DNA of 6,341 nucleotides from Desulfurellaceae bacterium (GTDB lineage: Bacteria; Campylobacterota_A; Desulfurellia; JAGGSF01). The notes below the pieces were generated by a model. That model searched no databases. It saw only the letters and a list, made by a program, of their open reading frames with translations, and was not told the DNA's origin. This document shows, piece by piece, positions 1-5,524 of this stretch. The DNA lies in the NCBI GenBank assembly GCA_023128455.1, contig JAGMDW010000112.1, positions 1 through 6,341 on the forward strand, read 5' to 3'. The position numbers were made by a program, and so were the translations under genes. The number at the start of each line of letters is the position of its first letter. Position 1 is the first letter of the stretch.

Positions 1-48
1 AAATAATAAACTCGCTTTCAGCTCAAACATATTATTTTCTTGACGCAT
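1..48 (-). CDS. possible 5' end of a gene running off the left edge
   Basis: On the minus strand an ATG at 48-46 opens 16 codons without a stop to the window edge, reading MRQENNMFELKASLLF. An AGG lies 5 nt upstream of the ATG (TAAAA spacer), an acceptable Shine-Dalgarno distance. A second in-frame ATG lies at 30-28. A competing 12-codon ORF (ATG 70-68, stop TAA 34-32, with AGGA 5 nt upstream) overlaps it in another frame and could be the better-initiated but aborted reading. Sixteen codons are too few to recognise a family, so the function is unknown and the call rests only on start context and openness. Confidence 0.3.
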   Translation of the reverse strand, partial: MRQENNMFELKASLLF

Positions 49-97
49 TTTTACCTGGATTTTTTAACATAGATTTCCTAATGCCGTTTATGATTAA

Positions 98-165
98 GAC
101 GGATTAATATAAATAAAAATGTATTTTTTATTTCTTTTCTTCGTAGCTTGTCTTACTAATCCGTC
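98..165. repeat. nested inverted repeats in the left intergenic region
   Basis: A perfect 9-bp inverted repeat, GACGGATTA (98-106) and TAATCCGTC (157-165), encloses a second, purely A/T hairpin: AAATAAAAA (111-119), loop TGTAT, TTTTTATTT (125-133). Read on the minus strand, the outer arm includes the last codons and the TAG of the broken small gene, so the structure could form at its transcript's 3' end. No clean U tract follows the outer stem, so I do not call it an intrinsic terminator. It might be a 3'-end-protecting fold or chance in AT-rich DNA. Confidence 0.3.
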
Positions 166-290
166 CAATCCAGTGGTAATCCAGAGGCTAAATTCTTTTC
201 TTTTGCTTCGGGATTACTATCTTCAAAGTCGTTATTAATAGTATATTTAAATAGCGGATAGGGTTGACTACTTTACTCATACTGTTCCAT
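156..290 (-). pseudogene. broken or frameshifted small protein gene
   Basis: On the minus strand, codons 272-159 read as convincing protein, ending SGLPLDWTD and closed by tandem in-frame stops TAG TAA (158-153). This stretch has no start codon. An upstream ATG in the same frame (290-288, GGAAG 4 nt before it) is cut off after five codons by TAA at 275-273. Another ATG in the next frame (280-278, GGAA 4 nt before it) gives MSKVVNPIRYLN and enters the good frame after a -1 shift; without a shift it ends at TAG 190-188 after 30 codons. A perfect slippery heptamer T TTA AAT lies at 251-245, exactly where the shift is needed, and the shifted product would be 41 aa. The simplest reading is a decayed small gene; programmed frameshifting is the alternative. 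I do not recognise the family. Confidence 0.35.
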
Positions 291-340
291 TTGTCTTCCA
301 GCACATAAAGATCTCTTTTGAGTTTTATAAATCTGAGAGT

Positions 341-368
341 TTGACAAAACTATTTTGGCATATATCAT
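341..368 (+). promoter_or_regulatory. sigma70-type promoter for the 376-1155 gene pair
   Basis: TTGACA (341-346, perfect -35), a 16-bp spacer, then TATCAT (363-368, five of six matches to the -10 consensus). The expected transcription start is at about 375-376, on or next to the ATG at 376, so the transcript would have almost no leader. The -35 and spacer are covered by an imperfect palindrome (342-360). Confidence 0.6.
342..360. promoter_or_regulatory. putative operator palindrome over the promoter
   Basis: TGACAAAACTATTTTGGCA is an 8-3-8 inverted repeat with one mismatched pair (TGACAAAA against TGCCAAAA on the other strand). It overlaps the -35 hexamer and most of the spacer, where a dimeric repressor would block polymerase. 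I cannot assign it to a known regulator. Confidence 0.4.
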
Positions 369-375
369 ATAAACA

Positions 376-597
376 ATGATGAAAACAATAATTTGCTTAT
401 TGATGATAATAGGTATAATGATTTGTGGAGTATCAAATGCCGATAATGCTACTGGCAATACTACTGCAACAAAAGGCGATACAACCATTACCATTTACGG
501 CACTGTAAGTACAGATTTCACTTGGTCAAAAAATATGAAAGATAAAGGGAATGTAGCTCAAGAAGACAAAAAATCCCAATTCTCAACCGACCCATAA
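376..597 (+). CDS. secreted porin-like N-terminal stub, 73 aa
   Basis: The product begins with a clear signal peptide: MMKT, a hydrophobic core at residues 5-18, and a likely cleavage after SNA at residue 22. The mature part is a low-complexity Thr/Asn/Ala stretch (23-36), then TTITIYGTVSTDFTW (36-50), which resembles the first beta strand of outer-membrane porins, then a charged, loop-like Lys/Asp/Gln segment ending at residue 73. Porins usually run to several hundred residues, so this would be a truncated N-terminal fragment; the sequence after the stop does not continue a porin in any frame. The porin resemblance is pattern-based, not a search result. An in-frame TAA at 370-372 forces the start to ATG 376 or 379, with no Shine-Dalgarno before it. 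It shares frame and probably transcript with the gene starting 3 nt after its stop. It may be a remnant or a genuine small exported peptide. Confidence 0.55.
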   Translation: MMKTIICLLMIIGIMICGVSNADNATGNTTATKGDTTITIYGTVSTDFTWSKNMKDKGNVAQEDKKSQFSTDP

Positions 598-600
598 TTT

Positions 601-1155
601 ATGTGGAATATAAGACTTATATCATTAATTATTTTTCTTTTAATTTTTGCTTTCGGCAATTCTGGAATGATAAAAAGAGTTTATGCAGAAGAATACTCTA
701 TAAAGAATGAATTATTCATGCTGTATGCCCGGGTAATAAAGGATGAATTCACAGATGAAATAAAGAGATATAAAAATATCAGGACAGATCAGTTTTTCTG
801 CATCGGTGCATCTTTCTCGCCGCTGGCGGAGAGTATTACCATTAATCTTGATATGCAACCAAGGTGGAGATGGTATTATACTGGAGATAGACATTTCTTT
901 TTATCAAATCAAGAACTCAAACAAATGCTGTTAAAAGTGGTAGAGGAGGTAAGAATAGATTACTCTATTTATTGTTCTCGCAGAAACTTTCTGCAGGCTC
1001 GGGCCAAAAATTTAAATATAAAAGATGAAATCGCTAAAGATGTAATAAATTCTTATATTCCACCATTCAAAGACCTGTATATTTTTATCTTTATAAAAGA
1101 TAGACCTATTGCTACTTATAAGGATAATAACTTAAGGCTCAACTGGGAGAAATAA
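601..1155 (+). CDS. secreted hypothetical protein, 184 aa
   Basis: I do not recognise this protein. Residues 1-29 look like a signal peptide: MWNIR, a hydrophobic run at 6-18, and a plausible cleavage after VYA at 29. Export to the periplasm or anchoring by that segment is therefore likely. The mature part of about 155 residues mixes predicted helix (about 32-60 and 103-118) with beta-prone stretches (75-84, 158-167), is rich in Lys, Arg, Tyr and Phe, and has two cysteines (67 and 125) that could pair in the periplasm. There is no second membrane span. The ATG follows the stop of the upstream gene by only TTT and has no Shine-Dalgarno, so translation probably depends on coupling to the 376-597 gene. 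Its last 17 bp overlap the 3' end of miaA on the other strand, leaving no room for a terminator between them. Confidence 0.65.
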   Translation: MWNIRLISLIIFLLIFAFGNSGMIKRVYAEEYSIKNELFMLYARVIKDEFTDEIKRYKNIRTDQFFCIGASFSPLAESITINLDMQPRWRWYYTGDRHFFLSNQELKQMLLKVVEEVRIDYSIYCSRRNFLQARAKNLNIKDEIAKDVINSYIPPFKDLYIFIFIKDRPIATYKDNNLRLNWEK

Positions 1156-2050
1156 CCTCTATTACCTTATGAACCAGATCTGGTGAGTCAGCATCAAGCC
1201 AGGTTATATTGTGAAATTTGTTTCTCAGCCAGGTCATCTGTCTCTTTGCCAAATTTCTTGTTGCTTTACAGATATGTGAAAAAAGCTCTTCTTCTTTTAG
1301 CTTTCCCTGTAAAAACATTATTATCTCTTTATATCCTATACATTGAAGTGAAGGAAGAGAGGGGGAATAACCCAATGAGAGGATATGCTCTACTTCATCC
1401 GCAAATCCGCATTTCAGCATTTTTTCTACTCTTTTTTCTATTATTTTATTTAACTTTTCTTTTTCTACAGAAAGACCAATGAGATGAAAGGAAAAATCCT
1501 CATCTTTCTTTACACCTTCTAAATAAGAGGAATAGGGAAGATTATGGGAAAGATAAAAGGAGAAACCGCGCTTTATGCGATAGCTATCGTTTTTATCAAT
1601 CTTTTCTGCCCACTTCTCATCACATATTTTCAACCACCTGTATATAAAAGAAAGGCCGTACTCACAGCTTACATCCTCTACAAAAGCCTTAATCCTATCA
1701 TCAATTTCTTGTTCTTCTGGCATTCCATGGATAAGAGCGTATATGTAGAAAATTGTTCCTCCCACAATAATGGGCAATTTCCCCTTTTTAGCAATCTTTT
1801 TACACAAAGTTTTTGCATCTCTTACAAAATCTCCGCATGAATAGTGCTCATCAGGATTTCTTATATCTATGAGATAATGAGGAACGATTCTCTCCAAGGG
1901 CAAAACCTTTGCTGTTCCTATGTTTAGGAGGCGATAAACCTGAGTTGCATCGGCAGAGATAATTTCACCATCTATCCTTTTTGCTATTTCTTGAGCTAAA
2001 ACGCTTTTCCCCGCTGCGGTAGGACCAACAATGACAACTACATCTATCAT
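1139..2050 (-). CDS. miaA: tRNA dimethylallyltransferase MiaA
   Basis: MiaA transfers the dimethylallyl group of DMAPP to N6 of adenosine 37 in tRNAs that read codons starting with U, giving i6A37 and steadying codon pairing in the cytoplasm. Seen here: the P-loop GPTAAGKS (residues 9-16), the SADATQVYR segment with conserved Asp34 followed by NIGTAK (43-48), VGGT (97-100) in the prenyl-transfer site, the helical insert, RVEKMLKCG (207-215), IGYKEI (238-243), and RQMTWLR (270-276) near the C terminus. The length of 303 aa is normal. The usual SADSMQVYRGM segment is altered to SADATQVYRLL, a mild divergence. The start codon shares ATGA with the dtd stop and has no strong ribosome site of its own, so translation is probably coupled to dtd. 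The 3' end overlaps the convergent secreted gene by 17 bp. No methylthiolase (miaB) is in view. Confidence 0.97.
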   Translation of the reverse strand: MIDVVVIVGPTAAGKSVLAQEIAKRIDGEIISADATQVYRLLNIGTAKVLPLERIVPHYLIDIRNPDEHYSCGDFVRDAKTLCKKIAKKGKLPIIVGGTIFYIYALIHGMPEEQEIDDRIKAFVEDVSCEYGLSFIYRWLKICDEKWAEKIDKNDSYRIKRGFSFYLSHNLPYSSYLEGVKKDEDFSFHLIGLSVEKEKLNKIIEKRVEKMLKCGFADEVEHILSLGYSPSLPSLQCIGYKEIIMFLQGKLKEEELFSHICKATRNLAKRQMTWLRNKFHNITWLDADSPDLVHKVIEVISPS

Positions 2051-2496
2051 AGATCTTTGCTGTTCATAAACAATGTTACAGGTCCATCGTTTTTTATATT
2101 AACAATCATGTGTGCTCCAAACTTACCTGTAGGAACAGGTTTTTTAATCAGGGAACTCAATGTTTTCTCAAATAATGTCATCAGCTTAATCGCCTCTTCT
2201 TTTTCTGCCGCATGCAAATAATCAGGCCTACGCCCTTTTTTTATGTTAGCCGCCAGCGTAAACTCTGAAACGAGCAATACTTCTCCGCCTACATCTACCA
2301 CCGAACGATTAAACTTTCTTTCATTATCATCAAATATACGCAAATATGCAATTTTGCGGGCTAAAATTGTTGTATCTTCTTCTTTATCATCTACACAAAC
2401 ACAGAGAAAAACAAGCAAACCATTGCCAATTTTAGAAATGATTCTGCCATCCACCTCTACATTTGCTTCCTTTACCCTTTGTATTACTGCTTTCAT
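2047..2496 (-). CDS. dtd: D-aminoacyl-tRNA deacylase
   Basis: Dtd hydrolyses D-amino acids, and glycine mischarged on tRNA(Ala), from tRNA; it acts as a cytoplasmic homodimer in translation quality control. The 149-aa length is typical. Visible landmarks are MKAVIQRVKEANVEVDG at the N terminus, SEFTLAANIKKGRRP (77-91) carrying the active-site Thr80, and KFGAHMIVNIKNDGPVT (125-141) with the Gly-cisPro pair at 138-139 that enforces chirality across the dimer. The usual SQFTL is SEFTL here, Glu replacing Gln78, and the usual RPSF is RPDY. The gene overlaps folP upstream and miaA downstream by ATGA each. A GAGG 8 nt before the ATG, plus AAGGA closer in, supply a ribosome site. Placing dtd beside miaA groups two tRNA functions. 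Confidence 0.96.
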   Translation of the reverse strand: MKAVIQRVKEANVEVDGRIISKIGNGLLVFLCVCVDDKEEDTTILARKIAYLRIFDDNERKFNRSVVDVGGEVLLVSEFTLAANIKKGRRPDYLHAAEKEEAIKLMTLFEKTLSSLIKKPVPTGKFGAHMIVNIKNDGPVTLFMNSKDL

Positions 2497-3698
2497 GTTC
2501 CTTCCCTCATTATTGCATCTGTTATTTTTAAAGCTTCTTTTGCTTGTTTAACATCATGAACCCTCAAGATATGTGCACCATTCATTCTGGACACTGTTAT
2601 TGCTGCCAATGTTCCCCGCAATCTTTCCTCCACATCATTGTTTAATATCTTGCCGATAAAAGATTTTCTGGATGCGCCTACTAATATAGGTTTTCCGAAA
2701 ACCTTAAATGCGTTCAGTCTGTGGAGAATAACTAAATTATCTTCCGTTTTTTTTCCAAATCCTATACCAGGATCAACAATAATTTTTTCTTCATCTACTC
2801 CATTTTTTTCTAATATTTCTATATATTCTTCCATTTGCTCTAAAATATCAGGAATAAGATGATTATATACAGGATTTACATTCATTGTTCGTGGTTCTCC
2901 CTTCATATGCATGATTATGATGGGAACATTATATTTTTTTACTATGTTTATCATTTTTTTATCCAATTTCAATGCCACATCGTTGATCATATTTGCCCCT
3001 ACCTGTACGGCCTTTTCTGCAACTGCTGATTTACAAGTATCAATAGAAATGGGTATATTACTTTTTTTCCTTATTCCTTTAATTACCGGAATAACACGCT
3101 CAATTTCCTCTTTCTCGTCCGTAGCCTTTGCCCCAGGTCTTGTAGATTCTCCGCCCACATCTATAATATCCACTCCATCATCTACCATCTCTAAGGCATG
3201 GCTTACCGCCTCTTCTACATCTGTATAATTTCCTCCGTCGTAGAAAGAATCTGGTGTAACATTAAGAATGCCCATCAGACATGCCCTTTCCCCCAGGTGC
3301 ATCTTTAGATGTGGTCCCTTGATGATAAATTCGTCCTTTAAACATCCGTTGATATGTTTCTTCATTTTATCTCCCAGTGTTTTTAACGACGAGAAACTCT
3401 GTTTTTTTAATTTTATACTTAAATTTTGCATATCCTTTACATTACCCAATAACAGAACATCTGTTTTCTCTATTCCTCCCGAGACGCAATTTCTGTGCAC
3501 AGCCGCATCCGCTCCTATAGCAAGAGCTTCCTGTTTTAATATATTTGCCAAAGGGAAAGCTACATCATGAATGCAAAAGCACAGACTACTACCTTTCTCT
3601 CTCATAATGGAAAGACCTATATTGTCTACGCCAATGTCTTTCATCTGTTTGTCGATGAAAATTATTTCAGGCGGAAATAACTCCAGTTTGAAGGGCAT
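2493..3698 (-). CDS. folP: dihydropteroate synthase, long form with extra N-terminal domain
   Basis: DHPS condenses 6-hydroxymethyl-dihydropterin pyrophosphate with p-aminobenzoate to make dihydropteroate in folate synthesis; it is the sulfonamide target. The catalytic TIM barrel spans about residues 136-400: GILNVTPDSF (143-152), DVGGESTRPGA (180-190), SIDT (218-221), MIND (237-240), IIMHM (261-265), DPGIGFGKK (309-317), LVGASRKSFIG (339-349), RLRGTLAA (359-366) and RVHDV (379-383). At 401 aa it is about 120-130 residues longer than the usual enzyme. The extra N-terminal part includes NILKQEALAIGADAAVHR (52-69) and IEKTDVLLLGN (76-86); comparable extensions are known to me from some anaerobic and thermophilic bacteria, and their role is not established. 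The start at 3698 lies inside ftsH (32-bp overlap) and is supported by AGGA 7 nt upstream; the protein-like extension argues against a later start. Confidence 0.97.
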   Translation of the reverse strand: MPFKLELFPPEIIFIDKQMKDIGVDNIGLSIMREKGSSLCFCIHDVAFPLANILKQEALAIGADAAVHRNCVSGGIEKTDVLLLGNVKDMQNLSIKLKKQSFSSLKTLGDKMKKHINGCLKDEFIIKGPHLKMHLGERACLMGILNVTPDSFYDGGNYTDVEEAVSHALEMVDDGVDIIDVGGESTRPGAKATDEKEEIERVIPVIKGIRKKSNIPISIDTCKSAVAEKAVQVGANMINDVALKLDKKMINIVKKYNVPIIIMHMKGEPRTMNVNPVYNHLIPDILEQMEEYIEILEKNGVDEEKIIVDPGIGFGKKTEDNLVILHRLNAFKVFGKPILVGASRKSFIGKILNNDVEERLRGTLAAITVSRMNGAHILRVHDVKQAKEALKITDAIMREGT

Positions 3699-5478
3699 TA
3701 TCTATTCCTAATATTTCATCAATATCTCTTCCTGTGATGGTTTCTTTTTCTAATAACAGACCAGCAATTTTGTGCAACTTATCTATATGAGTGGATACTG
3801 TTTTTTTTGCCATCTCATACCCTTTGTTAACAATCTTTTTAATCTCTACATCTATAGCAAAAGCTGTTTTCTCACTGTAGGTTTTGTATCTTCCTATTTC
3901 TTTTCCTAAAAAGACTTCATCTTTATCCGATACATAAGTAATGGGTCCTAAGCTGCTCATTCCCCACTCACAAACCATTTTTCTGGCAATGTCCGTAGCT
4001 CTTTCAATGTCATTTGCGGCTCCTGTTGTGATGTGTCCCATGACAAGTTCTTCTGCAACCCTTCCACCCATTAAAACGGCAACTCTATTCATTAAATATT
4101 CACTATCGTAGCTATATCTATCTCCTTCCGGCAGTTGTTGAGTTATACCCATTGCCACTCCACGAGGGATAATGCTTACCTTGTGTACAGGGTCGGTATG
4201 GGGGAGAAATTTAGCCACCATAGCATGACCAGATTCGTGATATGCCGTGTTTTTCTTTTCCTCTTCACTAATTATCATACTTTTTCTCTCTGGTCCCATA
4301 AGCACTTTATCTTTAGCTATCTCAAAATCAGTCATATCTGTTTCTCTTTTATTGAGTTTTGCTGTATGTAAAACTGCTTCATTTACCAGATTGGCCAGAT
4401 CTGCACCAGAAAAACCAGGAGTTCCTTTGGCTACAATTTTTAGGTCTACATCTTCTGCTAACTTCACATCTACACTATGCACCCTCAATATCTCTTCCCT
4501 GCCCTTCACATCTGGTTTTACAACCACTACTCTCCTGTCAAACCTTCCCGGTCTTAATAATGCATGGTCTAAGATATCGGGTCTGTTGGTCGCAGCCATA
4601 ATAATTACATTATCCGCTGTTTTAAATCCATCCATTTCCACCAAGAGCTGATTTAGAGTTTGTTCTCTTTCGTCATGACCACCGCCGATGCCTGCTCCTC
4701 GGTGCCTGCCTACAGCATCTATTTCATCAATAAATATGATACATGGCGCATTTTTCTTTGCCTGTTGAAATAGGTCTCTTACCCGTGCAGCCCCCACTCC
4801 CACAAACATCTCTACAAAATCAGAACCACTAATGTTGAGGAAAGGCACATTTGCCTCTCCCGCTACCGCTTTAGCTAACAAAGTTTTTCCCGTGCCGGGC
4901 GGTCCGATTAATAAAATGCCTCTGGGGATCTTTGCTCCCAATCGTTTATATTTTCCGGGATTTTTCAGGAAGTCTATTACCTCTTTTAATTCTTCTTTCG
5001 ATTCGTCTGCACCGGCGACATCCTTAAATGTAATCTTTTTTCCTGCAGCCATTGCCAAAGGAGTATTTATCTTGCCAAAGCTCATCGCTTTTCCGCCTTT
5101 TTGCATTTGATTCATAAAATAGAACCAGAGAAAAACAAGAAGAATTACAGGCGCCCAATAGAAAAGCATATTTAACATAAATGAATTTTTATTTTGCGGA
5201 AGAATTTCTATACTGATGTTGTTCTTTTCCAGTTTTTCTATAATGCTTGAATTTTGCGGAATATAGGTTTTGAAAGACTTATTATCCTTTGATTTTCCTA
5301 TTACTTCTGTTCCTTTGATTCTTACGCTCGCGACATTGTTTTCATCAACTGATTCTACAAACTGTGTATAACTGATCTTTTTTGCGGTGTTATGATGTTT
5401 GGTACTTAAGGTATTGAATAGAACAATCATCACTAAAGCCACTGCTAACCATAAAAACAAATTCTTATAAAGCGACAT
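3667..5478 (-). CDS. ftsH: ATP-dependent zinc metalloprotease FtsH
   Basis: FtsH is the hexameric inner-membrane AAA+ protease that extracts and degrades misfolded membrane proteins and short-lived regulators. Seen in order: membrane span 1 (about 7-23), a periplasmic domain (24-105), span 2 (106-122), the AAA+ module with Walker A GPPGTGKT (192-199), pore-loop motif MFVGVGA (224-230), Walker B IIFIDEID (247-254) and the second region of homology ATNRPDILDHALLRPGRFDR (296-315) with arginine fingers 312 and 315, then the peptidase with zinc motif HESGH (414-418; HEAGH is commoner) and Asp490 in TGAANDIERAT as third ligand. All 603 residues fit the family. The start at 5478 has a strong AGGAG 5 nt upstream. 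It follows cobB by 42 bp and overlaps folP by 32 bp; ftsH-folP adjacency is seen in many bacteria. It has its own candidate promoter. Confidence 0.98.
   Translation of the reverse strand: MSLYKNLFLWLAVALVMIVLFNTLSTKHHNTAKKISYTQFVESVDENNVASVRIKGTEVIGKSKDNKSFKTYIPQNSSIIEKLEKNNISIEILPQNKNSFMLNMLFYWAPVILLVFLWFYFMNQMQKGGKAMSFGKINTPLAMAAGKKITFKDVAGADESKEELKEVIDFLKNPGKYKRLGAKIPRGILLIGPPGTGKTLLAKAVAGEANVPFLNISGSDFVEMFVGVGAARVRDLFQQAKKNAPCIIFIDEIDAVGRHRGAGIGGGHDEREQTLNQLLVEMDGFKTADNVIIMAATNRPDILDHALLRPGRFDRRVVVVKPDVKGREEILRVHSVDVKLAEDVDLKIVAKGTPGFSGADLANLVNEAVLHTAKLNKRETDMTDFEIAKDKVLMGPERKSMIISEEEKKNTAYHESGHAMVAKFLPHTDPVHKVSIIPRGVAMGITQQLPEGDRYSYDSEYLMNRVAVLMGGRVAEELVMGHITTGAANDIERATDIARKMVCEWGMSSLGPITYVSDKDEVFLGKEIGRYKTYSEKTAFAIDVEIKKIVNKGYEMAKKTVSTHIDKLHKIAGLLLEKETITGRDIDEILGIDNALQTGVISA
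3706..3709 (-). promoter_or_regulatory. ribosome binding site deciding the folP start
   Basis: AGGA on the minus strand, 7 nt before the ATG at 3698 and inside the ftsH coding sequence. It supports initiation within ftsH and so the 32-bp gene overlap and the full 401-residue FolP. Confidence 0.65.
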
Positions 5479-5483
5479 TTTTT

Positions 5484-5488
5484 CTCCT
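5484..5488 (-). promoter_or_regulatory. ribosome binding site of ftsH
   Basis: AGGAG on the minus strand, 5 nt (all A) before the ATG at 5478. It is the strongest Shine-Dalgarno in the window. If the upstream promoter is used, the transcript would begin at about 5488-5489, so the leader would start with this site and be only about 10 nt long. Confidence 0.7.
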
Positions 5489-5495
5489 GTAAATA

Positions 5496-5524
5496 TATAT
5501 ATTGACCAACTGTTTAAAGGTCAA
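5496..5524 (-). promoter_or_regulatory. candidate internal promoter for ftsH with dyad
   Basis: On the minus strand: TTGACC (5524-5519, five of six matches to the -35), a 17-bp spacer, and TATATA (5501-5496, four of six matches to the -10). The -35 contains the cobB stop codon TGA (5523-5521). The same TTGACC pairs with GGTCAA (5507-5502 on the minus strand) as a 6-bp perfect inverted repeat separated by 11 bp, ending at the -10; this could be an operator. It would let ftsH and the genes after it be expressed apart from cobB. Confidence 0.45.

Noticed and set aside
40..70. Possible plus-strand promoter TTGACG with TAACAT
   Set aside because: The 19-bp spacer and absence of any plus-strand gene behind it make it unconvincing.
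273..494. 73-codon minus-strand frame opposite the promoter and porin-like gene
   Set aside because: It runs antisense to a better-supported secreted ORF, its long hydrophobic stretch is the complement of AT-rich sequence, and no ribosome site supports its start; only its last few codons near 290 may belong to the broken small gene.
980..994. Inverted repeat GCAGAAA-C-TTTCTGC in the secreted gene
   Set aside because: The single-base centre leaves a short stem once a loop forms, and it sits mid-gene with no other signal.
1086..1102. Perfect 7-bp stem hairpin TATCTTT-ATA-AAAGATA just before the convergent gene ends
   Set aside because: It lies in coding sequence, is all weak A/T pairs apart from one G-C pair, and is followed by A residues rather than U on the minus strand and by GACC on the plus strand, so it is not a convincing terminator.
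1173..1184. Perfect 12-bp palindrome ACCAGATCTGGT shortly after the stop of the plus-strand gene
   Set aside because: There is no U tract on either side and it is explained by miaA codons, so I did not call it a terminator or operator.
1578..1594. Palindrome CGATAGCTATCG followed by TTTTT on the plus strand
   Set aside because: With a real loop only four base pairs remain, and it encodes ordinary MiaA residues (NDSYR); too weak for a terminator call.
2243..2551. Plus-strand frames opposite dtd, folP, ftsH and miaA
   Set aside because: Compositionally they are mirror images of the conserved minus-strand genes (Ser, Leu and Phe rich), with no motif of their own.
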